Assembly: GCA_003024985.2 (NCBI GenBank)
Contig: PXIH01S0019224.1
Strand: one strand, 5' to 3'
Length of the DNA: 14,704 nt
Source of the DNA: Euperipatoides rowelli
Taxonomy: Eukaryota > Onychophora > Udeonychophora > Euonychophora > Peripatopsidae
How positions within the stretch are numbered: position 1 is the first letter of the stretch; every line of letters begins with the position of its first letter. The position numbers and the translations under genes are program-made. This document shows, piece by piece, positions 9,901 through 14,704 of this stretch. Below the pieces are notes generated by a model. It worked only from the letters and a program-made list of their open reading frames with translations, did no database searches and was not told the origin of the DNA.

Positions 9901-12900
9901 GACTATAATCTAGTTCCATTTGTGTTTTCATCTGGCTTAGTTTTCTTCGTCTGTTGTAGATTTTAATAGTCAAATAAGCACAGAACATACAAACTGGAAT
10001 AAAATTAATTTAATTTCAAACAGTACCTTATTAAATATGAACTTATTGGAATATGCAGGGGTGGACATAAAACACCTTAAGGTTACAACTTTAAACATTA
10101 GTCTATATTATCACATAAGTCTAAACAGGTGTCATTTAAAAGAGGTATTCAAGTCTTGCAGTGTCACTCAGTAGTCATAAATCCTCAAGAGAAAACAGTG
10201 TGTTGCATGATAATTGAAACAAAATTGGCTACCACAGTTAAACCTAAGTTCAGCACTCAATATTAACAGAGATCACCGTCAAGCCTTACTATTCATGCCT
10301 GTATGAAAACTTTAGGACACGGGAAGCATTTAGATAAGAACGATTATGGACAGCCTATAGTGTCTGATGAAACTGTCAAATGAGTGTGAGAGTCATTCCA
10401 ATGCAGTCCTGGAAGTCAACATGAGCAGCAGCATGAGAGTTACAGGTGTCTCACACAACTGTCCCACAATGCTTAGAAACCATTTAAAAATGTGTGCTTA
10501 CAAACTTCAAATCCTACAAGAAATCCCACAAAATGATGTGATGGCTCTTATAGATTTTGCAGTTACCATGCTTGATCATTTGGAAGATGACAAAATTTTT
10601 CTTGATAAAAAAATTCTAAATTCTATTCTATCTTATTCTGCCCAGATCATACTTTAAATTGTATAATACATATGTGTTCAATTAAAGTTCAAAATATATT
10701 TTATGTATAGTCTACCTTGTATAAAAATTTAAGAGTTTAACAATTTATATTTACATTATAATTTTACGATTCAACAGATTTTTACATATCTATATAAAAT
10801 CCTTTTTTATTATTATTTTTTATGACCAGAATTTTACATTAACTTAATAATTTCTTCAATGATTTTGTCTCTGAAATATTTTTTTATGATGGACTATCTA
10901 TATTAGTTTTCTGTAATGAATCTACTTAATTCTTGTAATGATTTACAACAGAAAAACTTGTTACTTAATGAACCTTTGTTTCATTTAGAGCTGTTCAATT
11001 TATATAATAGGCTACTTGGATACTTATTATCTTCTTTAGCAGCCATGAAAAATTATGTTCTGGATGTTAATATATTTTTCTTCAAATCAATATGTGATTA
11101 GGCTAAACACCACATTTTTGGACTGTAGTATCACAAAATGAACAATGACCCAAGCAAGCATCAGGAAGTACACAAAAAAAATTGAGTTAAACCATTGACA
11201 ATAAAAATAGTGAAAATATTAACTTCTGTGACAAAGTCCAAAAAACATCTCCTTTGTAACACATTTTCTTTCACTCAAAAATGGATTTTGTAAAGCTCTC
11301 ATGATGATAAAGTGCCCAAGATAAATTCCAATTGGAAACTTTCTGTAATTAAAAAAATATTTGAGAAAGACAAGAGACAAGTTATGTATTATGTTGCAAC
11401 ATCACAAATATTTCAGAAATTGCAAATCTTGCAATAGCAAGAGTGAACAGAAATGAGCTGGTTTGTTTTAGCATCCAATCATTTGCTAATACATAATGTG
11501 GTCATTTTGAAAGTAAAAATTTGCATGTATAGCTGAGATTTGGTTAACAAAATAATTGATTATATTTCTATCTTTAATGTTGTTTTATGTGTAGGATCAA
11601 GTTCTAGCCAAGCAATGACATCAAGATAAGAGACAGAGAGAACCCATGGACTCAATGGTGTGGCTTGGGGTAGAGAAAGATAACAAGATTTCAATTTTTA
11701 AAAACTTTTAAATGTAAATTTCTAAACTTTTATATTTTTTTTTTTAGCTGTCAATGTCTAAAATAGATAGTTGCTAAATTTAAATAATGTATTAAAAGCT
11801 ACCAGTAAATTACTCTCAAATAGCACCTTTTCAAACCCTACCAACTTATAAGTGCCAAATATTATAGGCTATATTCTTAAAGAACTGTTTTAGATTTCAA
11901 TTTTATTATATGAATCTTTTTTTTGATATAACACTATGACACTATTTAGATTACTCTTTGACCCAGTATTTTTATAAATATCCTATGTTTTTCATAATTT
12001 CCTGGAAAATTTATATTCCAATTAATTGATTTGTGAGTTCTATACATAATTACATCTCTCCAATCCCTTATTCAACGATTTTGTTTCTCTCTATTTGTTC
12101 ATTAATTTCTCCAGTACATCCTTATCCTTGCTATAATTTTTTGTCTATTCCTTATTTTAGAAATGATTTAATATTTAATTTAAAATTATTAGGCTTCATT
12201 AACAAAGTTGGTTAAAGATGCCAAGATATACTATAAGAAATTTTTTTCAAGTAATTCCAAGTGTTAGTTCGATACCTAGAAATGTATATAAAAGGAATGT
12301 AAAGGGCGCATACATGTAACGATTTGTCTGCAGACCCAGTATGAAGATAGATCGTTGACAGACCCGGTCTGATGAAGATATACTCCATACACAAGTGCTA
12401 GAAATTAGAAATTTTTGATGGTAGTCCAGTTGTTTTTGAGGTTTATTTTTTATTATTATTTTGATACATGCAAAGTTGATACCCTAATAAGTCTACACTG
12501 GTACTAATAATATTGTAGGATTCCATCAGTCACTGGCATTAAAGCTAGTATCGGCACATCCCTAGCCCAGTCTAAATCTAAAAATGATTAATTTAAAACA
12601 TGTCAGCTAACTGTCCAAATATTTAAATTTGCATCCCATTCTTGGCTAATACTACTCACAAAGTGAGTAATGGTTCAAATTTTCCATTTTGGAATGGTTT
12701 ACATTATATTTGAATTTTCTAAATGCTTCCCATAGGATTGCTATTATTTACTAGTCTGGGTATAAATCTTCACAAAACTCTTCATCCTAAAAGCAAATAA
12801 TGGGGTATGACCATGTAAAATGCACACATGCTTTATTTTTTTATTTAGAGTACTAACCTTCACCCTAACTCCTCCTATGTATTAAACATATTAATAAGTA

Positions 12901-14387
12901 ACTATGCACCAACCCAATGATAATCAAGGGATGAAGAGAGTTGTGAAGTTTTATATTCAGACGCAATATATTCTCACAACGTTGAAAAACTTAGGCTATA
13001 TTTCAAACAATGTATTATAAATACTCTTTTCAACTTAGTCAATTTAGTTTTATTTTGCAAAAAAAAAAAAATATGTTTATTTCATCAAATTTCTTATTTA
13101 AAAAGGTGTAAAAATCTAAGTTTTATGGTAATGTTTATTAAAAAAAAGGTCATTTGCATCATATTAAACAGAAGAATTAAATATAACTTTTTGGCAAAAT
13201 AAAACTAAAGTAAAGTTGAAACTTGCATTGATTATACACTTTAAAGCAGTGATTTTCAACCCCCTTAAGTCCCCCTCAATAATCTTGGAGTTAATTTCCT
13301 GTACCGCCCCCCTTGCAGCTCCCCATATAATCTTTAAGTTAATTCAATGTACAGCTTCCTCATGTCCCCCTGTATAATGTATTATTATTATTAGCTATAT
13401 ATTAATACGTGAAGGGAAAACTTTGTACGCCTTTTTAAGCAAATTGCGCACACGGAGGAGTGTGAGATTTGGCAGAGTTAAAGTTTATATGGAGAAGAAG
13501 TGCAGAAAGCTAAAATTTATATATAATATATGTTACAAATACATTAAATTAAAATATTCATTGTTTATGTTGTGGTGGCTTTTATGAATGTGATACAAAT
13601 GGTGAGTGAATGAAATTTTCTTATTTTATTTATTTTAACTTCTCTTATAAGTTATTGGTCGAATTTCGACCACTGGGATTACTAATTATTATTATTATAC
13701 ATATTTGAATTAAATAAATTTTAGAAAAAAATTCAAGTTGTAATAAAAAAATTTAAATAAAACTAAATATTTTCTATGCCCCCTTAAACATTGTAATTGA
13801 ACCAGCGCACCCCACATTTTTAAACGCCCCTAAGTGGCATTTTCACCCCCATTGTGAAACACTGCTTTATGGCTACTAAAAAAAATCTCTAAATTTGACA
13901 TTATGAGTTATAATGAACTACCAAGTTCTGTACTCTTTCATTGTTTTTCTTTGCAGTTACAAGACATCTATCTAGTGACTACTATATACTTTAAAATCTT
14001 ATGTTAAAAAAAAAGAAGAAAAAAAGATAAATTACTTATTGGCACAAATCCAAGAAAACAGCAGATATTAATGTAAGCTGTTTCATTTCCAGAAAAATAA
14101 TCATACTTCTCCATTGGGACGCAAGGTTCCAAATCTGCACCTACTAGTTGTTTAGGTTGTCTACATGGATCACCTATGAAAGCATAATATAGACCTCATC
14201 AAGTAGCCTACATTTTTTAAATATAAGACAAAATGTAATACAAACAAATCGTTGAAAGGAAATTGTACCTTGATTCCAAAAGAAAACATTCTTTTGGATT
14301 TCATTTGCTTTTATACTTGTAACATTTATTAGGATATCATAGAGACCAACTCTTCTAATTGCTTCAATTTCTTGTTCTGTAAAAAAT
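947..14387 (-). CDS. Duox: Dual oxidase (partial, eight internal exons)
   Basis: Dual oxidases are membrane NADPH oxidases that move electrons across the membrane to make extracellular hydrogen peroxide, under calcium control through EF-hands. Eight minus-strand exons can be joined: 14387-14269, 14173-14036, 9993-9880, 9794-9406, 2331-2121, 1489-1396, 1248-1073 and 989-947. They total 1284 nt, about 427 codons, with no stop, and every junction has GT/AG sites and matching phase. In order they encode the end of the peroxidase-like ectodomain (residues 1-70), a transmembrane helix (about 72-96), an Arg/Lys-rich cytosolic stretch (NRRRKLSQ), the PH-like domain (about 125-253), EF-hand 1 (loop 302-313), EF-hand 2 (loop 338-349) and an EF-like helix pair (about 356-405). 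This is the domain order of animal Duox. The signal peptide and most of the peroxidase domain lie past position 14704. The heme-binding helices and FAD/NADPH domains lie before position 1. The recognition rests on family motifs recalled from knowledge, not on a search. Confidence 0.95.
1073..1248 (-). CDS. Duox: Duox exon: EF-like third helix pair
   Basis: The exon is 176 nt (1 + 58 codons + 1), with acceptor attacag|A and donor AAAG|gtaaac. It reads SVVELAHTNLGDDQ, then LIDGLFESAGL, then YEDFYHLLEDHK, ending GLDFKG. In Duox this region is helical and EF-like: 'YEDF..LL.DH' follows the position of a loop without Ca ligands. The sequence just upstream of the acceptor is open in the same frame but is intron: the splice AG fits, and the spliced product matches the DMLRS..EL continuity expected of Duox. 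Confidence 0.95.
1396..1489 (-). CDS. Duox: Duox exon: EF-hand 2
   Basis: The exon is 94 nt (2 + 30 codons + 2), with acceptor attttag|GT and donor TTGAG|gtaaac. It reads TMEDKLRIMFDMCDINNSGR and then ITKKDFSDML. The EF-hand loop D-I-N-N-S-G-R-I-T-K-K-D is near canonical, with Gly at position 6, Ile at 8 and Asp rather than Glu at 12. The end codon AG|A gives Arg across the junction with the next exon. Confidence 0.96.
1661..1927. mobile_element. 267-bp MITE-like element with TA flanks
   Basis: The left end ctttacagctccccc (1661-1675) and right end gggggaactgtaaac (1913-1927) are inverted copies, matching at 13 of 15 positions. Each end is flanked by TA (1659-1660 and 1928-1929), the target duplication used by Tc1/mariner-type transposons. 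The interior is non-coding and holds a related direct repeat. This fits a non-autonomous element inserted in the intron between the EF-hand 1 and EF-hand 2 exons. The family is not recognised. Confidence 0.75.
1700..1830 (+). repeat. Internal direct repeat of the MITE-like element
   Basis: Two related segments (about 1700-1747 and 1783-1830) share cacata, gagatagggycag and agtcttaaggtta, offset by about 83 bases. They are diverged tandem subrepeats inside the 1661-1927 element. Confidence 0.75.
2121..2331 (-). CDS. Duox: Duox exon: EF-hand 1
   Basis: The exon is 211 nt (70 codons + 1), with acceptor cttttag|ACA and donor AAAAG|gtactc. After a variable linker rich in Ser, Asn, Lys and Asp it reads LSKREFADALGMKP, then FVERMFGCVDKNHDEKISFQ, then EFLDTLVLFSKG. 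The Ca-binding loop D-K-N-H-D-E-K-I-S-F-Q-E has acidic or Asn ligands at loop positions 1, 3, 5 and 12 and Ile at 8. Loop position 6, normally Gly, is Glu. It is joined to the exon at 1489 by G|GT (Gly), giving FSKGTMEDK. Confidence 0.96.
3220..3252. repeat. Imperfect palindrome centred on gttccggaac
   Basis: The left arm attcaatatgtgttcc pairs with the right arm ggaacagatattggaat, with one mismatch and one bulged base. The centre is a perfect 10-bp palindrome. It lies in non-coding intron sequence and is possibly part of an old transposon end. Its function is unknown. Confidence 0.8.
4089..4127 (+). repeat. Short dispersed repeat, copy 2
   Basis: It is the match to positions 9-60: it begins atctttgaaaat and ends ctgttacatttgac. 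The A-rich middle is shorter than in copy 1. Confidence 0.55.
4194..4206. repeat. LINE target site duplication, 5' copy
   Basis: The sequence ttacatataaaga is repeated without mismatch at 8886-8898, directly bracketing the LINE. A 13-bp duplication is typical of target-primed reverse transcription. Confidence 0.88.
4309..5404 (+). pseudogene. LINE ORF1 (RNA-binding, zinc-knuckle protein), broken
   Basis: LINE ORF1 proteins bind the element RNA and act as nucleic acid chaperones. The reading starts at ATG 4309 (MSFSQQWSNN) and is open to 4557. After an intron-like 111-bp insert (4558-4668) it resumes in the same frame (DFDMNEFMVNFN, VVKFITED) and stops at TGA 4744. It continues +1 in another frame (4748-4969; VEVHADN, FFSKHGAVEDLK). 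It then shifts back to the first frame, with a zinc-knuckle relic at 5008-5049: CFKYALVGH, where the second Cys is Tyr and the last Cys is Phe. A downstream Cys cluster (CGNC...CGQSEC) could be a second knuckle. The last part is in another frame and ends at 5404. The order matches ORF1 proteins with a central RNA-binding fold followed by CCHC knuckles. Confidence 0.72.
4558..4668 (+). other. Intron-like insert in LINE ORF1
   Basis: The segment begins gtatgc after AAG and ends in a pyrimidine-rich stretch with tttgtacag. It is 111 nt long, has stops in all three frames, and its removal joins two in-frame ORF1 pieces (SSFHK to DFDMNEF). It therefore looks like a spliceable intron. It could equally be an insertion that happens to carry splice-like ends. 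Confidence 0.4.
5700..5741. repeat. Near-perfect 42-bp palindrome in the LINE endonuclease region
   Basis: The arms ctcaaattgtattagg and cctaatacaatttgag are exact inverted complements (16 bp). Inside them lie a G/G mismatch, three more pairs (cct/agg) and a 2-base loop. It would form a long hairpin in RNA or a cruciform in DNA. Confidence 0.95.
8520..8543 (+). repeat. ATGTAA hexanucleotide repeat
   Basis: About four units of atgtaa lie at the end of the long open C-terminal segment of LINE ORF2, where they read as Val-Asn repeats. It is either a slippage product or part of the element's 3' region. Confidence 0.85.
8830..8835 (+). promoter_or_regulatory. LINE polyadenylation signal
   Basis: The aataaa lies about 50 bases before the 3' target duplication, followed by agatttttgaatagg and a T/A-rich tail. 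Its position fits the element's own polyadenylation signal. Confidence 0.6.
8886..8898. repeat. LINE target site duplication, 3' copy
   Basis: The sequence ttacatataaaga is identical to 4194-4206 and follows the A-run that closes the element. Confidence 0.88.
8899..9405. other. Duox intron between LINE and PH-like exon, nothing recognised
   Basis: This is AT-rich intron sequence. On the minus strand it carries the donor gtaagg at 9405-9400, directly after the PH-domain exon. I saw no repeat, RNA or coding signal. Confidence 0.6.
9406..9794 (-). CDS. Duox: Duox exon: PH-like domain
   Basis: This is the longest exon, 389 nt (2 + 129 codons, ending in phase 0). Its acceptor is tatttag|CC and its donor is GCTCAG|gtaagg. 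It begins TEWLHENYKRAVKVSFGPDQ, continues with LYVVSRKGDILRKIDL, and ends ETKERRQKRLEQFFRDAYAQ. In Duox this is the cytosolic domain with a PH-like fold between the first transmembrane helix and the EF-hands. The charged C-terminal helix (ERRQKRLEQFFRDAY) links to the EF-hand module. An ATG-initiated reading would be wrong: the exon is internal and the codon before HENYK is TTG read as Leu. Confidence 0.95.
9880..9993 (-). CDS. Duox: Duox exon: end of first transmembrane helix and basic cytosolic stop-transfer
   Basis: The exon is 114 nt (2 + 37 codons + 1), with acceptor attccag|TT and donor TATG|gtaaag. It reads CMFCAYLTIKIYNRRRKLSQ and then continues into a hydrophilic stretch ending QEKVY. 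The arginine cluster directly after the hydrophobic segment is a classic stop-transfer signal that puts what follows in the cytosol, as in Duox. The split codons on both sides (A|TT Ile, G|CC Ala) keep the frame with neighbouring exons. Confidence 0.92.
9994..10189. other. Duox intron start region, nothing recognised
   Basis: This AT-rich sequence lies between the transmembrane exon and the transposase relic. It may include the 5' non-coding part of that transposon, but I found no terminal inverted repeat. Confidence 0.4.
10190..10656 (+). pseudogene. Decayed Tc1/mariner-superfamily transposase fragment
   Basis: Conceptual translation with frame changes gives pieces in the order of a known arthropod transposase group: LATTVKPKFSTQY (first helix-turn-helix), RSPSSLTIHACMKTLGHG, QPIVSDETVK, an open stretch from 10367 with MRVTGVSHNC (second helix-turn-helix), then AYKLQILQEIPQNDVMALID, FAVTMLDHLEDDKIFLDKK. 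Relatives typically read '..GRPRVSEE.V..', 'ASRELGI...TVHRVL', 'L..YKLQ..Q.L...D...R..F...ML...E.D..FL..I.FSDEATF'. The FSDEATF segment, carrying the first catalytic Asp of the DDE/D triad, is not conserved here (ILNSILSYS). The rest of the catalytic domain was not found. It is a dead, truncated fragment in the Duox intron. Confidence 0.75.
10657..13238. other. Duox intron interior, mostly unrecognised
   Basis: The sequence is AT-rich throughout. A 61-codon open frame (10916-11101, starting MNLLNSCNDLQQ) and a 60-codon one (12033-12215) have no recognisable motif. Codon use is low-complexity, so I do not call them genes. A small diverged direct repeat lies at 12331-12380. No further Duox exon was found, and none is needed, since the flanking exons join in phase. 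Confidence 0.5.
12331..12380 (+). repeat. Diverged short direct repeat with small palindrome
   Basis: cagacccagtatgaagata (12331-12349) and cagacccggtctgatgaagata (12359-12380) are related copies. The second contains the perfect inverted repeat cagacc-c-ggtctg (12359-12371). It may be a terminus of an old element, but the family is not recognised. Confidence 0.6.
13239..13246. repeat. hAT-like element target duplication, left copy
   Basis: The left copy ctttaaag and the right copy ctttatgg (13865-13872) match at six of eight positions. Eight bases is the target duplication length of hAT transposons. Confidence 0.65.
13270..13379 (+). repeat. Internal repeats of the hAT-like element
   Basis: A unit beginning tcccc and containing ataatctt..agttaatt and gtac(c/a)gc recurs at about 13270-13319, 13320-13364 and, partially, from 13365. 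The unit is about 45-50 bp and the copies are diverged. Subterminal repeats are common in hAT elements, where they can bind transposase. Confidence 0.7.
13656..13672. repeat. 17-bp palindrome tggtcgaa-t-ttcgacca
   Basis: A perfect inverted repeat with 8-bp arms around one base lies in the right half of the hAT-like element. It contains two CG dinucleotides in an otherwise AT-rich stretch. Confidence 0.9.
13865..13872. repeat. hAT-like element target duplication, right copy
   Basis: The sequence ctttatgg is the partner of ctttaaag at 13239-13246, with two mismatches. Confidence 0.65.
14036..14173 (-). CDS. Duox: Duox exon: juxtamembrane ectodomain and start of first transmembrane helix
   Basis: The exon is 138 nt (2 + 45 codons + 1), with acceptor catag|GT and donor ATAA|gtaatt. 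It begins DPCRQPKQL, includes LEPCVPMEKYDYFSGNE, and ends in the hydrophobic run YINICCFLGFVPI. The GDPC..P..L, a second Cys about 14 residues on and the DYF.G motif are typical of the Duox segment just outside the membrane. The two cysteines probably form a disulfide (inference). The hydrophobic tail starts the first transmembrane helix, which is completed by the next exon 4 kb away. Confidence 0.93.
14269..14387 (-). CDS. Duox: Duox exon: end of peroxidase-like ectodomain
   Basis: This is the most upstream exon seen, 119 nt (1 + 39 codons + 1). It reads FFTEQEIEAIRRVGLYDI, and after 13 more residues it ends NVFFWNQ. In Duox proteins this matches the stretch after the peroxidase-like domain, where 'LFT..EI..I....L.D.L' precedes 'NVF.W..GDPC'. 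The acceptor is gacag|A and the donor is CAAG|gtaca. An alternative AG ten bases into the exon would delete the conserved Phe-Phe-Thr, so it is less likely. The codon spanning the donor joins G|GT to give the Gly of GDPC. Confidence 0.9.
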
Positions 14388-14704
14388 CTGTCAAAATGAT
14401 TAAAAATATTAGACTAATTAATAGAAGTATTAAATTATTAATTTTATACAGTTTAATTAGAAAAAAAATTGAAAAAGGAAATTATATTAATCTTAAATAT
14501 TTAAAAAAACATAGAACCATTTGTAAAATGATTACAATAAGGGCTCTATATGGATTCTAAAGTTGATTTCTGCATAATATTAAAAAATTGATAAAACCAA
14601 TCACAGTATAAATAATGCAGTCTGACCTACCAAAAACAAATTTTAGGTATGACATATCAAATCAGGCATAATTATTGATCTAAATGATACAATCAGTGTA
14701 CTAC
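14388..14704. other. Duox intron, upstream edge of window
   Basis: This is AT-rich intron preceding the first visible exon in gene orientation. It has a long A/T-rich stretch with an open plus-strand frame (14372-14560) whose composition is Lys/Ile/Leu/Asn-rich, as expected by chance in such DNA. No exon was recognised. Confidence 0.5.

Larger units (their letters stand above)
13247..13864. mobile_element. 618-bp non-autonomous hAT-like transposon
   Basis: The left end begins cagtgattttcaaccccc. The right end, read inverted, begins cagtgtttcacaatgggg. Both fit the 'CAGNG-TTCTCAA' type of hAT terminal repeat. An imperfect 8-bp duplication flanks it. The interior has no transposase. It is richer in C than its surroundings near both ends and carries imperfect internal repeats and a short palindrome. 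It sits in the intron that splits the first transmembrane helix of Duox. Confidence 0.8.

Noticed and set aside
10916-11101. 61-codon open frame as a small gene
   Set aside because: It is Leu/Asn-rich with no motif and no neighbouring signal. It could be transposon debris but I cannot support it.
12369-12404. Possible hammerhead ribozyme core (ctgatga ... gaaa)
   Set aside because: The two core strings are present about 25 bases apart, but the intervening sequence does not form a convincing stem II and no matching stem III or cleavage-site strand was found.
14372-14560. 62-codon plus-strand open frame
   Set aside because: It is a Lys/Ile-rich translation of A/T-rich intron DNA and overlaps the first Duox exon on the other strand.
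1-14704. Microbial features (operons, CRISPR, prophage, ribosome binding sites)
   Set aside because: The window is spliced animal DNA. No regularly spaced repeats, operon-like gene packing or bacterial genes are present.

Overview
This is AT-rich, intron-rich animal DNA. It carries the middle of one gene, a dual oxidase (Duox), on the minus strand. Eight exons can be placed with consensus GT/AG splice sites and compatible phases: 14387-14269, 14173-14036, 9993-9880, 9794-9406, 2331-2121, 1489-1396, 1248-1073 and 989-947. Joined, they give about 427 codons without a stop. They run from the end of the peroxidase-like ectodomain through the first transmembrane segment, the PH-like domain, EF-hands 1 and 2 and the EF-like third helix pair. 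The 5' end of the gene lies beyond position 14704. The heme/NADPH-oxidase half lies before position 1. The sequence resembles invertebrate, most probably arthropod, Duox. The species cannot be fixed from the window.

Almost everything else is intron, and the introns are loaded with dead transposable elements. The 7.1-kb intron (2332-9405) holds an apparently full-length L1/Tx1-like LINE at 4207-8885. It lies antisense to Duox and is bounded by a perfect 13-bp target site duplication. Its ORF1 (degenerate zinc knuckle) and ORF2 (APE endonuclease, reverse transcriptase, C-terminal zinc motif) are both broken by stops and frameshifts.

The 4.0-kb intron (9994-14035) holds a decayed Tc1/mariner-superfamily transposase (about 10190-10656) and a 618-bp non-autonomous hAT-like element (13247-13864) with an 8-bp target duplication. 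The 631-bp intron (1490-2120) holds a 267-bp MITE with 15-bp inverted ends and TA flanks. The last intron (1-946) has simple repeats, a G-run/C-run pair and a 43-bp-period tandem duplication.

No complete gene, RNA gene, operon or microbial system is visible. The points of most interest are the clean Duox reconstruction with a 43-nt microexon, a Gly-to-Glu change in the first EF-hand loop, the intron-like insert in the LINE ORF1, and a near-perfect 42-bp palindrome inside the LINE endonuclease region.
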